Of a stretch of DNA of 64,000 nt, positions 46,942-55,210 are shown piece after piece. The translations under genes and the position numbers were made by a program. Positions within the stretch are counted from its first letter, which is position 1. The number at the start of each line of letters is the position of its first letter. The stretch comes from Nocardioides marmotae (lineage in GTDB: Bacteria; Actinomycetota; Actinomycetes; Propionibacteriales; Nocardioidaceae): contig NZ_CP053660.1 in the NCBI RefSeq assembly GCF_013177455.1, positions 186,001 through 250,000 on the forward strand. The letters are read 5' to 3'. The notes below the pieces were generated by a model that worked only from the letters and a program-made list of their open reading frames with translations, did no database searches and was not told where the DNA came from.

Positions 46942-48000
46942 ATGCACGCACCTCTCCTCGCCACCGCCGATCCCGCGCTCCTCGACGACCTGAGGCGGCT
47001 CGCCGCGGCCGCCGGCGTCGACGCCGAGTCCGCCCCCGACGCCGTCGCCGCGCTGCGCCGCTGGACCGGTCCACCGCTGGTGCTGGTGGGCGCCGACCTC
47101 GCCGGGGAGCTCGCCCACCTCGGGCCGGCCCGCCGGGCCGGCGTGCACGTCGTGACCTGGGGGACGCCGGGGGAGCCGGACTACCGCGCCGCGGTGGGGG
47201 TCGGCGCCGAGTCCGTGCTGGGGCTCCCGCAGGCCGAGCACCGGGTGACCGAGGTGCTGTCCGACGTGGGGGAGGCCGGGCCGGCGCCCGGGGTCGTGCT
47301 CGGGCTGCTGGGTGGCTCGGGCGGGGCGGGGGCGACGACGTTCGCCTGCGCGCTGGGCCAGGTCGCCGCCCGCACCGGGCGGGCCCTCGTCGTCGACGCC
47401 GACCCCCTGGGCCCGGGGGTGGACCGGGTGCTCGGGCTCGACGGGTGCGAGGGCTTCCGGTGGGACGCCCTGTGCCGCACGACCGGTCGGCTCGGCGGCC
47501 GGGCGCTGCGCGAGGCGCTGCCGCGACGCGGCGGGCTCGGCGTGCTGGGGTGGTACGCCGGCGCGAGCGAGCCGCTGCAACCCGGCGCGGTCCGCGAGGT
47601 GCTCTCCGCGGCGCGGCGCGGCCACGACGCCGTCGTGGTGGACCTGCCGCGCTCGGTCGACGGCCCGCCGGGCTCGGCCACCGACGAGGTGCTCGCCCGG
47701 TGCGACCAGGTGGTCGTGGTGGTCCGGCCCACCGTCGCCGGCGTGTCCTCGGCCGCCCGGCTGTGCGCCCGGCTGCCCGACCGGGACCGGGTGCGCCTGG
47801 TGGTCCGCGGCCGGGGCGTGCCGCCGGCCGAGGTCGCCGGCGTGTGCGGGGTGCCCGTCGTCACGACCCTCGCGGACCAGCGCGGGCTGCACGAGTCCAT
47901 CGACCTTGGTCTCGGTCCGGTCCGCTCCCCGCGGTGCCACCTCGGCCGGGCGGCGGAGACCGTCCTGGCGCGGATCGCGGTGCTGGGCGTGGCGGCGTGA
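46942..48000 (+). CDS. ssd: Septum-site-determining-type protein Ssd (CpaE/TadZ-like)
   Basis: A 352-residue MinD/ParA-superfamily protein. A receiver-like N-terminal domain (about residues 1-108) precedes a P-loop region reading [10 protein letters not shown] (124-133), which lacks the signature lysine of Walker [12 protein letters not shown] is the switch region. Proteins of this kind (CpaE/TadZ in tad loci, Ssd in M. tuberculosis Rv3660c) localise pilus machinery or affect septation. It is the first gene of the tad operon, overlapping tadA. Confidence 0.86.
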   Translation: MHAPLLATADPALLDDLRRLAAAAGVDAESAPDAVAALRRWTGPPLVLVGADLAGELAHLGPARRAGVHVVTWGTPGEPDYRAAVGVGAESVLGLPQAEHRVTEVLSDVGEAGPAPGVVLGLLGGSGGAGATTFACALGQVAARTGRALVVDADPLGPGVDRVLGLDGCEGFRWDALCRTTGRLGGRALREALPRRGGLGVLGWYAGASEPLQPGAVREVLSAARRGHDAVVVDLPRSVDGPPGSATDEVLARCDQVVVVVRPTVAGVSSAARLCARLPDRDRVRLVVRGRGVPPAEVAGVCGVPVVTTLADQRGLHESIDLGLGPVRSPRCHLGRAAETVLARIAVLGVAA

Positions 48001-49181
48001 GCCCGTCCCCGGCCGGCGGCGAGGTGGCCGCCGAGGTGGTCGAGGCGGTCCGCGAGCGGCTCGCGCGCACGCCCGGCGACCTCACCCCGCACCGGGTCGC
48101 CGAGGCCCTGCGCGACGCGGGCCGGCCCGTCGGCGACGCGGCGGTGCTCGCGGTCCACGACGCGCTGCGCCGCGACGTCCTGGGCGCCGGGCCGCTCGAG
48201 CCGCTGCTGCGCCTGCCCGGGGTGACCGACGTGCTGGTCAACGGCCCGGACGCGGTCTACCTCGACCGCGGCGAGGGCCTGGAGCGCACCGACGTCCGCT
48301 TCCCCGACGACGCGGCCGTACGCCGCCTCGCGCAACGCCTCGCAGGGCTCGGCGGCCGCCGGCTCGACGACGCGGTGCCCCACGTCGACCTCCGGCTCGG
48401 CGACGGCTCCCGCCTCCACGCCGTGCTCGCGCCGGTGGCCCGGCCCGGGACCACGATCTCCCTGCGCGTGCCGCACGCGCGCTCCTTCACCCTGGCCGAG
48501 CTGGTCGCGGCCGGCACGCTGACCCCGGAGACGGCTCGGCTGGTCCGCGCGGTCGTCGACGCCCGGCTGGCGTTCCTCGTCACCGGTGGCACCGGCACGG
48601 GGAAGACCACGCTGCTGAGCGCCCTGCTCGCCCTCGTCGACCCCGCCGAGCGGCTCGTGGTCGTCGAGGACTCCTCCGAGCTGCGGCCCGACCACCCCCA
48701 CGTCGTCGGGCTGGAGGCGCGCCCCGCGAACGTCGAGGGCGCCGGCGAGGTGGGCCTGCGCACCCTCGTGCGGCAGGCGCTGCGGATGCGCCCGGACCGG
48801 ATCGTGGTCGGCGAGGTGCGCGGCGGGGAGGTCGTGGACCTGCTCGCCGCGCTCAACACCGGCCACGACGGCGGCTGCGGGACCTTGCACGCCAACTCCG
48901 CGGTCGACGTGGCCGCCCGCGTCGAGGCCCTCGCGCTGGCCGGCGGCCTGGACCGGGCGGCCGCCCACAGCCAGCTCGCCTCCGCCCTCGACGTGGTGCT
49001 CCACCTCGTCCGGCCCCGCGGCGGGCGCCGCCGCCTGGCGCAGGTCGCGGTGACCGAGCGCCGCCCCGACGGCACCGTCGGGCTCGTGCCGGCGGTCGAG
49101 GCCGCCGCCGACGGCACCGTCCGCGCGGGGCCGGGCGCCGACCGGCTCGAGGAGCTGCTCGACCGCCGGGGCGCGGCGTGA
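47997..49181 (+). CDS. tadA: TadA/CpaF-type secretion ATPase
   Basis: A 394-residue hexameric ATPase for Flp-type pilus assembly. N-terminal helical domain, then [17 protein letters not shown], Walker [10 protein letters not shown] at residues 197-205, an Asp box near [17 protein letters not shown], the His box [13 protein letters not shown] and the Walker B-type [10 protein letters not shown]. The order is normal for the family. GTG start overlaps the ssd stop. Confidence 0.94.
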   Translation: MSPSPAGGEVAAEVVEAVRERLARTPGDLTPHRVAEALRDAGRPVGDAAVLAVHDALRRDVLGAGPLEPLLRLPGVTDVLVNGPDAVYLDRGEGLERTDVRFPDDAAVRRLAQRLAGLGGRRLDDAVPHVDLRLGDGSRLHAVLAPVARPGTTISLRVPHARSFTLAELVAAGTLTPETARLVRAVVDARLAFLVTGGTGTGKTTLLSALLALVDPAERLVVVEDSSELRPDHPHVVGLEARPANVEGAGEVGLRTLVRQALRMRPDRIVVGEVRGGEVVDLLAALNTGHDGGCGTLHANSAVDVAARVEALALAGGLDRAAAHSQLASALDVVLHLVRPRGGRRRLAQVAVTERRPDGTVGLVPAVEAAADGTVRAGPGADRLEELLDRRGAA

Positions 49182-50089
49182 GCGTCCTCGGGGTCGGGGC
49201 GGGGCTGCCGGGGGTCGTGGTGTCGGGTCTCGTGCTGCCTGGTCCCGCGCTGCCTGGTCTCGTGCTGCCGGGGTCGGTGGCGGGGGTCGCGCTGCCGGCG
49301 GCGGCGCTCGCGGCGGGCGCCGCGGTGCTGCTCCTGGTGCCCGGCCCGACCCGGCTGGCCGGGCCCGCGGCGGGCCGCCCGGGCTCCTCCTCCGCCGCCT
49401 CCGCCTCGCGGTTGCCGCTCGGCCTCGCGGCCCCGCTGGCCGGTGGCCTGCTGCTCCTGGGCGCGGGGGTCACGACGACGGCCCTCGCCCTGGTCGCGGC
49501 GCTGGCCGCGCTGGGCGGCCGGTCCCTCGTCCGCAGCCATCGGCGGCGCCGCGCCGCGGTCGTCGCCGGCGAGCAGGTGCTCGAGGCGTGCGAGCAGCTG
49601 GCCTCCGAGCTCGCCTCCGGCCAGCCGCCCGGCGCGGCGCTGGAGCGGGCCGCCGTCTCCTGGCCGGCGCTGGCGCCGGTCGCCGCGGCGCACCGGATGG
49701 GCGCGGACGTGCCGTCGGCGCTGCGGGAGACCGCCGCCCTCCCGGGGGCGGGCGACCTGCGCCTGGTGGCGGCGGCCTGGCAGGTCGCCTCGCGCACCGG
49801 GCAGGGCCTCGCCGACGCCGTCGACCGGGTCGGGGCGGACCTCCGGGCCGCGGGGTCGACCCGCCGCATCGTCCGGGGCGAGCTGGCCTCCGCGCGGGCG
49901 ACGGCGCGGCTCGTCGGCTGCCTGCCGGTGCTGGCGCTGCTCATGGGGTCGGGGGCGGGCGGCGACCCGTGGGGCTTCCTGCTCGGCCACCCCGTGGGGC
50001 TCGCCTGCCTCGCCGCCGGTCTCGCGCTCGGGTGGGCCGGCCTGGCCTGGATCGAGGCGATCGCCCGCGACGTGGACGGCGCGACGTGA
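49178..50089 (+). CDS. tadB: TadB-like type II secretion F protein
   Basis: A 303-residue inner-membrane protein: two or three N-terminal hydrophobic segments (about residues 10-55 and 85-110), a cytoplasmic helical domain with [22 protein letters not shown] and [16 protein letters not shown] (GSPF/TadB-type repeats), and two C-terminal helices (about 225-245 and 262-285). It forms the platform with TadC. GTG start, overlapping tadA by 4 bp. Confidence 0.85.
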   Translation: MSVLGVGAGLPGVVVSGLVLPGPALPGLVLPGSVAGVALPAAALAAGAAVLLLVPGPTRLAGPAAGRPGSSSAASASRLPLGLAAPLAGGLLLLGAGVTTTALALVAALAALGGRSLVRSHRRRRAAVVAGEQVLEACEQLASELASGQPPGAALERAAVSWPALAPVAAAHRMGADVPSALRETAALPGAGDLRLVAAAWQVASRTGQGLADAVDRVGADLRAAGSTRRIVRGELASARATARLVGCLPVLALLMGSGAGGDPWGFLLGHPVGLACLAAGLALGWAGLAWIEAIARDVDGAT

Positions 50090-50802
50090 GCCCGGTCGTG
50101 CTGGCCGCGCTCGCGGCCGGCCTCGCCGCGGCCCTGCTGCCGCCGGCCCGCGAACGGCTGCCCGCCACCGGCCCGCCCGTGCCGGCCGCGGTCGAGGCGG
50201 GCTGGATGCGGCGGCAACGACCCGCGCTCGCGCTGCTGACCGGTGCGTCGGCGTACCTCTTCGTGGGCGGGCCGGCCGCTCCCGTCGCCGCGGTGGCCGC
50301 CGCGGTCGGCGCCTGGGTGGCGCTGGGCCGCGCGGAACCGCCGCAGGCCCGGCGGCGGCGCGAGGCCGTGCGCCGGGAGCTGCCGCACGTGGTCACCCTG
50401 CTCGCGACCGCGCTGCGCGCCGGCTCGGCGCCCGGCGAGGCGGTCGACCTGGTCTGCCGCGCGCTACCGGGTCCGGCCGCCGACCGGCTCGCCCCTGCCG
50501 CCGCCCGGCTCGCGCTCGGGGTGGACCCGGCGACGGTGTGGTCGGGCCTCGGGGGCGACGCCGAGCTCGCGCCGCTCGGGCGGGCCCTCGCGCGGGCGCA
50601 CGCCACCGGGGCGCCGGTCGTGGCCGCGGTGGAGCGGCTGGCCGACGAGCTCGCGGCTCGGGCCCGGGCCGAGGTCGAGGACCGCGCGCGGACGGTCGGC
50701 GTACGGGCCGCTGTCCCGCTGGGGCTGTGCCTGCTGCCCGCCTTCCTGCTCGTCGGCATCGTGCCGCTCGTCGCGGGCCTGCTGGGTGAGCTGACCCGGT
50801 GA
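50086..50802 (+). CDS. tadC: TadC-like type II secretion F protein
   Basis: A 238-residue paralogue of TadB. The conserved core [29 protein letters not shown] and [51 protein letters not shown] (read in parts) is the GSPF signature with the terminal membrane helix near 215-235. It overlaps tadB by 4 bp. Confidence 0.85.
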   Translation: MSPVVLAALAAGLAAALLPPARERLPATGPPVPAAVEAGWMRRQRPALALLTGASAYLFVGGPAAPVAAVAAAVGAWVALGRAEPPQARRRREAVRRELPHVVTLLATALRAGSAPGEAVDLVCRALPGPAADRLAPAAARLALGVDPATVWSGLGGDAELAPLGRALARAHATGAPVVAAVERLADELAARARAEVEDRARTVGVRAAVPLGLCLLPAFLLVGIVPLVAGLLGELTR

Positions 50803-50832
50803 CCGGCCCGTTCGCGTCCACAGCCGGCGCTC

Positions 50833-50848
50833 GTGCACCCGGGTGCAC
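50833..50848. promoter_or_regulatory. 16-bp palindrome upstream of the pilin gene
   Basis: GTGCACCCGGGTGCAC is perfectly palindromic and lies in the 137-bp gap between tadC and the pilin gene, about 92 bp before the pilin start. It could be a transcription-factor operator or a small terminator/processing hairpin that lets pilin be made at a different level than the machinery. Confidence 0.45.
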
Positions 50849-50939
50849 ACCCGGCCGCCGACAGCCCGGCGGGCGGGCGTGCCGCGCCGCACGCTCGTCC
50901 CACCCGGCCACGACCGTGGCCCGTCCCGAAGGAGCACGC

Positions 50940-51161
50940 ATGTCCCTCCCGAGCACCCGCCGCCGCACTGGAAGCCGGCTGCCTCGTCCGGCCCGGCCGA
51001 CCCGTCGTGAGGACGGCATCACGACCGCCGAGTACGCCGTCGGCACGGCTGCCGGCGCCGGCCTCGCCGGCCTGCTCTACAAGATGCTCAGCGGCGGCTT
51101 CGGCAACGAGCTGCTGAAGACCCTGTTCGACCACGTCCTGGGCCTGCTGGGCATCGGATGA
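50940..51161 (+). CDS. Flp-type pilin, DUF4244 family
   Basis: A 73-residue prepilin. A basic leader (about residues 1-26, four Arg-rich clusters) ends in EDG, and the mature part starts ITTAEYAVG, giving the Flp/type IVb signature G26/I27 with Glu at mature position 5 and Tyr at 6. One hydrophobic helix follows (about 31-50), then LKTLFDHVLGLLGIG. The ATG at 50940 has GAAGGAG upstream. It is assembled by the TadA/B/C machine upstream; the peptidase that would cut the leader is not in the window. Confidence 0.9.
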   Translation: MSLPSTRRRTGSRLPRPARPTRREDGITTAEYAVGTAAGAGLAGLLYKMLSGGFGNELLKTLFDHVLGLLGIG

Positions 51162-51568
51162 GCCGCCGCACCGGCCGCGGGCGTGGTCTGGGGACCCGGA
51201 CCCGGACCCGCCGACGCGACGACCGGGGGATGGCGACCGCCGAGCTCGCGCTCGTGCTGCCGGCCCTCGTCGCCGTGACCGCCGGGCTGGTCTGGCTGCT
51301 CGCGGTCGGTGCGGCCCAGCTGCGGGTGGTCGACGCCGCCCGGGAGACCGCGCGGGCCGCCGCGCGGGGCGACGACGCCGCCGCGGCCGTCGCCCGTGGG
51401 GAGCGGGTCGCGCCGCCCGGCGGCCGGGTCGTGCTGCGCCGCTCCGGTGGCGAGGTCATGGCCGAGGCGACCGGGGAGGTCGACGGCCCCGGCGGGTTGT
51501 TCGACTTCATGCCGGCGATCACGGTGCACGCCACCGCCCACGCGCTGGACGAGGCGGCCCTCCCGTGA
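51158..51568 (+). CDS. TadE-like minor pilin
   Basis: A 136-residue protein with a TadE-type start: an Arg-rich leader, then DRGMATAELALVLPALVAVTAGLVWLLAVG, where ATAELALVLP is the TadE/prepilin-like hydrophobic helix. The C-terminal domain is extracytoplasmic and small. It overlaps the pilin gene (ATGA) and is probably a minor pilin or pseudopilin. Confidence 0.85.
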   Translation: MSRRTGRGRGLGTRTRTRRRDDRGMATAELALVLPALVAVTAGLVWLLAVGAAQLRVVDAARETARAAARGDDAAAAVARGERVAPPGGRVVLRRSGGEVMAEATGEVDGPGGLFDFMPAITVHATAHALDEAALP

Positions 51569-51575
51569 GCCGGCC

Positions 51576-51944
51576 GTGACCCGGCCGCGATGGGGGCCGG
51601 CGGTGGACGAGCGAGGGTCGGTCACCCTCTTCGCGGTCGGCTGCCTGGCGCTCCTGCTGCTCGTGGGCTCCGCGCTCGGTGTCGTCGCCGCGATGGTCGG
51701 CGCCCACCGCACGGCCCAGTCCGCGGCCGACCTGGCCGCCCTGGCCGGCGCCGCGACCGTCGCCGCTCCCGGACGGGGCGACCCGTGCGCCGCGGCAGCC
51801 GCGATCGCCGGCCGCAACGGCGCCGTACTGCTCACCTGCACCGTCGAGGGACGCGAGGTCCGCGTGCGCGCCGAGGCCCCCGGCCCGCGCTGGCTCGGCC
51901 AGGTCGCCGACCTCGCCGCCGACGCCCGAGCCGGCCCCGCCTGA
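51576..51944 (+). CDS. TadE-like secreted protein of the helicase/secretion neighbourhood (Rv3654c type)
   Basis: A 122-residue protein. DERGSVTLFAVGCLALLLLVGSALG resembles the TadE/TadG helix, and RTAQSAADLAALAGA is the conserved pattern of the TadG-type group. Two cysteines (CAAAAAI and LTCTVEG) could pair outside the cell. The GTG at 51576 follows the TadE gene by 7 bp. M. tuberculosis has Rv3654c at this position. Confidence 0.82.
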   Translation: MTRPRWGPAVDERGSVTLFAVGCLALLLLVGSALGVVAAMVGAHRTAQSAADLAALAGAATVAAPGRGDPCAAAAAIAGRNGAVLLTCTVEGREVRVRAEAPGPRWLGQVADLAADARAGPA

Positions 51945-51963
51945 GGGCCGCGGCCGGTCCCCG

Positions 51964-52007
51964 GTTCGGCTCGGCTCGGGCTCGGCTCGGCTCGGCTCGG
52001 CTCGGCG
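51964..52007. repeat. Pentanucleotide GGCTC microsatellite
   Basis: About eight GGCTC units, with one extra G near the middle, in the 173-bp gap between the convergent tadE-like gene and the helicase gene. It lies outside genes, so variation would not change a protein. Confidence 0.9.
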
Positions 52008-52117
52008 GGCCTGTCCGAGCTGCCCGGATGGCCACGCTGGAGAGTGTCGGTTCGGCTGCATACCTTGATGGACAGCCGCCCCGGGGAGCACCCGGCCGCG
52101 CCGGAGCGGCCCCGGGC

Positions 52118-54445
52118 TCAGCCGTCGCCGAGCAGCACGTCGAGCAGGGCGGCGGCGCCGTGCTTGTCGAGCGGGTTGTTCTGGTTGCCGCACTTGGGCG
52201 ACTGGATGCAGGAGGGGCAGCCCTCGTCGCAGGCGCAGGAGCGGATGGCGTCGCGGGTGGCGCCCAGCCACTCCCGGGCGGCGGCGAACCCGCGCTCGGC
52301 GAAGCCGGCACCGCCGGGGTGGCCGTCGTGGACGAAGACGGTGAGCATGCCGGTGTCGGCGTGCAGGGCGGTCGAGACGCCGCCGATGTCCCAGCGGTCG
52401 CAGGTGGCGAAGAGCGGGAGCAGCCCGATCGAGCAGTGCTCGGCGGCGTGGGCCGCGCCGGGCAGGTCGCGCTTGTCGAGACCGGCCTCGACCAGGGCGT
52501 GCTCAGGGACGGTCCACCACACGGCGGTCGTGCGCAGCGAGCGGGCGGGCAGGTCGAGCGGCTCCTCGCTGACCACCTCGCCGCTGGGCTGGCGCCGCTT
52601 GAGGTAGGAGACGACCTGGTGGGAGACGTCCACGTCACCGAGCGCGAGCCGGCAGTCGCCCCAGCGCTGGGCCTCGCGCTCGGCCACGATGGTGATGTCG
52701 GTGACCTCGCGCGCGGAGGTGGAGTAGTCGACGTCGGTGCGGTCGATCACCGCGACGTGCTCGTCGAGGTCGAGGGCGGAGACGAGGTAGGTCTCGCCGC
52801 GGTGGACGTAGACGGCGCCGGCGTGGGCGGTGCCGTGGGCGCTGGAGGCATCGACCGTGCCGACGACCCGGCCGGTCCCGCCCTCGACCAGCTGCACCGG
52901 GCGCCCGCCGGCGGAGCGGATGTCGGCCAGGTCGGCGGCCCGGCGCCGGTCGGTCCAGAACCAGCCGCGGGGGCGCTTGCGCAGCAGCCCGGCCGCCGTC
53001 AGCTGGTCGACCACCGCGGGCGCGGTCGGGCCGAAGAGGTCCAGCTCGTCGGCGGCGAGCGGGATCTCCTGCGCGGCCGCGCACAGGTGCGGGCCGAGGA
53101 CGTAGGGGTTGCCCGGGTCGAAGACGGTCGCCTCGACCGGTCGGCCGAGCAGGGTCTCGGGGTGGTGGACGAGGTAGGTGTCCAGCGGGTCGTCGCGGGC
53201 GACGAGCACGCCGAGAGCGTCCTGCGCGCCGCGGCCGGCCCGGCCGACCTGTTGCCACAGCGCGGCGCGGGTGCCGGGGAAGCCGGCCATCAGCACGGCG
53301 TCGAGGCCGCTGATGTCGATGCCGAGCTCGAGCGCGTTGGTCGCCGCCATCCCGGTGATCTCGCCGCGCCGCAGCGCCTGCTCGAGGGCGCGCCGCTCCT
53401 CGGGCAGGTAGCCGCCGCGGTACGACGCGACCCGCCCGGGCAGCGAGGGGTCGACGTCGGCGAGCAGCTCGGCGGCGGTCATCGCCACCTGCTCGGCGCC
53501 GCGCCGGGAGCGGATGAAGGCCAGCGTGCGGACGTCCTCGGCGACGAGGTCGGCGAGCAGGTCGGCGGTCTCGGAGGAGGCCGCCCGACGCACCGGGGCG
53601 CCGTTCTCGCCGGTGTAGGAGGTGAACGGCGGCTCCCACAGCGCCAGGGAGACCTGGCCGCGGGGCGAGGCGTCGCCGGTCACCGCCAGCACGTCGAGCC
53701 CCGTGAGCCGCCCGGCCGCGACCTCGGGGTCGGCGACGGTGGCCGAGGCGAGCACGAACGTCGGCGACGCGCCGTACGACGCGCACACCCGCCGCAGCCG
53801 CCGCAGCACGTGGGCGACGTGGGCGCCGAAGACCCCGCGGTAGTGGTGGCACTCGTCGACCACGACGTAGCGCAGCGAGCCGAGGAACTGCGCCCAGCGC
53901 TGGTGCCCGGGGAGCAGCGAGCGGTGCAGCATGTCGGGGTTGGTCAGGACGTACTCGGCGTGGTCGCGCGCCCAGTCGCGCTGGTCGCGGCCGCTGTCGC
54001 CGTCGTGGGTCGTGGCGCGGACCCCGAGCCCGAGCTCGGTGACGCCGGCGAGCTGGTCCTGCGCCAGGGCCTTGGTCGGGGCGAGGTAGAGCACGGTCGC
54101 GCCGCGCTGCCCGCGCCGGCCGCGACCGGCGAGGACGTCGGTGAGGGCCGGGAGCTGGTAGGCCAGCGACTTGCCCGAGGCCGTGCCGGTGGCGAGCACG
54201 ACGTGCTGCCCGGCGTGCGCGGCGTCGGCGGCGACGGCCTGGTGGCGCCAGGGCAGCGCCACGCCGCGGGCCCCGAACGCCTCGACGACCGCGGGGTCGG
54301 CCCAGGCCGGCCAGTCGGCGGTCACGGCCGCGCGCGGGGGCAGGACCTCGAGGTGGGTCAGCCGGCCCTCCCGGCCCGGGACCGAGGCGAGCCGGTCGAC
54401 CAGGTCGGCCATCGCGGGCCGGTGCGCAGCGGTCGAGGTCACCAC
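52118..54445 (-). CDS. DECH-box helicase with C-terminal DUF1998-type zinc region
   Basis: A 775-residue superfamily II helicase. Walker A LATGTASGKSLAYQLP is near residues 84-99, motif II is DECH (VVVDECHHY), VLASATV is motif III, and ALELGIDISGLD plus QQVGRAGRGAQD are motifs V and VI. The C-terminal part ends in a four-Cys cluster CACDEGCPSCIQSPKCG, as in the YprA/Hrq1 group (MZB/DUF1998). The gene is the standard partner of the tad cluster in actinobacteria (helicase/secretion neighbourhood). Its DNA-repair or RNA role there is unknown. GTG start at 54445. Confidence 0.92.
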   Translation of the reverse strand: MVTSTAAHRPAMADLVDRLASVPGREGRLTHLEVLPPRAAVTADWPAWADPAVVEAFGARGVALPWRHQAVAADAAHAGQHVVLATGTASGKSLAYQLPALTDVLAGRGRRGQRGATVLYLAPTKALAQDQLAGVTELGLGVRATTHDGDSGRDQRDWARDHAEYVLTNPDMLHRSLLPGHQRWAQFLGSLRYVVVDECHHYRGVFGAHVAHVLRRLRRVCASYGASPTFVLASATVADPEVAAGRLTGLDVLAVTGDASPRGQVSLALWEPPFTSYTGENGAPVRRAASSETADLLADLVAEDVRTLAFIRSRRGAEQVAMTAAELLADVDPSLPGRVASYRGGYLPEERRALEQALRRGEITGMAATNALELGIDISGLDAVLMAGFPGTRAALWQQVGRAGRGAQDALGVLVARDDPLDTYLVHHPETLLGRPVEATVFDPGNPYVLGPHLCAAAQEIPLAADELDLFGPTAPAVVDQLTAAGLLRKRPRGWFWTDRRRAADLADIRSAGGRPVQLVEGGTGRVVGTVDASSAHGTAHAGAVYVHRGETYLVSALDLDEHVAVIDRTDVDYSTSAREVTDITIVAEREAQRWGDCRLALGDVDVSHQVVSYLKRRQPSGEVVSEEPLDLPARSLRTTAVWWTVPEHALVEAGLDKRDLPGAAHAAEHCSIGLLPLFATCDRWDIGGVSTALHADTGMLTVFVHDGHPGGAGFAERGFAAAREWLGATRDAIRSCACDEGCPSCIQSPKCGNQNNPLDKHGAAALLDVLLGDG

Positions 54446-54599
54446 GCCAGTGTCTCAGGGGCCGGGGACAGGAGCCTTCTTTACTGACTTTGTGCACCGC
54501 CCCGGTCGGCCGTGGTTTGATAGTGCGGGCCGAGTGTCGGGGAGGGGATAGGAACCCCGTACAGTCGCCCAACGACCGGACAGTCTCCAGGGAGAGAAC

Positions 54600-54938
54600 G
54601 TGGACCTGACTCTTGCGACGCGCGACGTCGATGGGACGACCATCGTTGCCGTCGGTGGCGAGATCGACGTGTACACGGCTCCCAAGCTGCGCGACAAGAT
54701 CACCGAGCTGGTCGCCGATGGCGTCTACGACCTCATCATCGACATGGAGGCCGTGGAGTTCCTCGACTCCACCGGGCTCGGCGTGCTCGTCGGCGGCCTG
54801 AAGAAGGTCCGCGCGCACGACGGCTCGCTGCAGCTGGTCTGCACCCAGGACCGCCTGCTGAAGATCTTCCGGATCACCGGCCTGGCGAAGGTCTTCGTCA
54901 TCCACGACTCCGCGGACGCCGCGCTCGCGGGCAGCTGA
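54600..54938 (+). CDS. STAS-domain anti-sigma factor antagonist
   Basis: A 112-residue SpoIIAA/RsbV-like protein. The phosphoacceptor Ser57 is in [13 protein letters not shown] and the N-terminal [17 protein letters not shown] is typical. Such proteins bind a cognate anti-sigma kinase to free a SigB/SigF-type factor; no such kinase or sigma factor of that class is nearby. The GTG at 54600 follows GGGAGAGAAC. GTTTGATAG (about 54510) upstream resembles part of a stress-sigma promoter but is not conclusive. Confidence 0.9.
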   Translation: MDLTLATRDVDGTTIVAVGGEIDVYTAPKLRDKITELVADGVYDLIIDMEAVEFLDSTGLGVLVGGLKKVRAHDGSLQLVCTQDRLLKIFRITGLAKVFVIHDSADAALAGS

Positions 54939-54988
54939 GGTCTCCGACCCGCACCACGAGCACCACGCGTCTCACCCGCTCCACCGCC

Positions 54989-55015
54989 CGGCCGCGCCCC
55001 TCGGGGACGCGGCCG
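54989..55015. terminator. Hairpin after the STAS gene
   Basis: CGGCCGCGCCCC and CGGGGACGCGGCCG pair with one mismatch or bulge around a T loop, 50 bp downstream of the STAS stop. A GC-rich terminator between the STAS gene and hppA. Confidence 0.65.
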
Positions 55016-55210
55016 TCGTGCGTCCCGGCCCGTCCCCGCCCGTCCCCGCCCGGCCGCGCCGTGCCGCGGCCCGCGACGCGCCGGGTGATTCGGGCCCCGT
55101 CGTCGCGCCCCGGGGCGCCGCGGCGTGCGTAGACTCCCGCTCGATCGTGACCTGGATCACGTCGACGCCGCTGCCGGCGTGATCGCATCCCTCACCTCAG
55201 GAGGTAGCGC

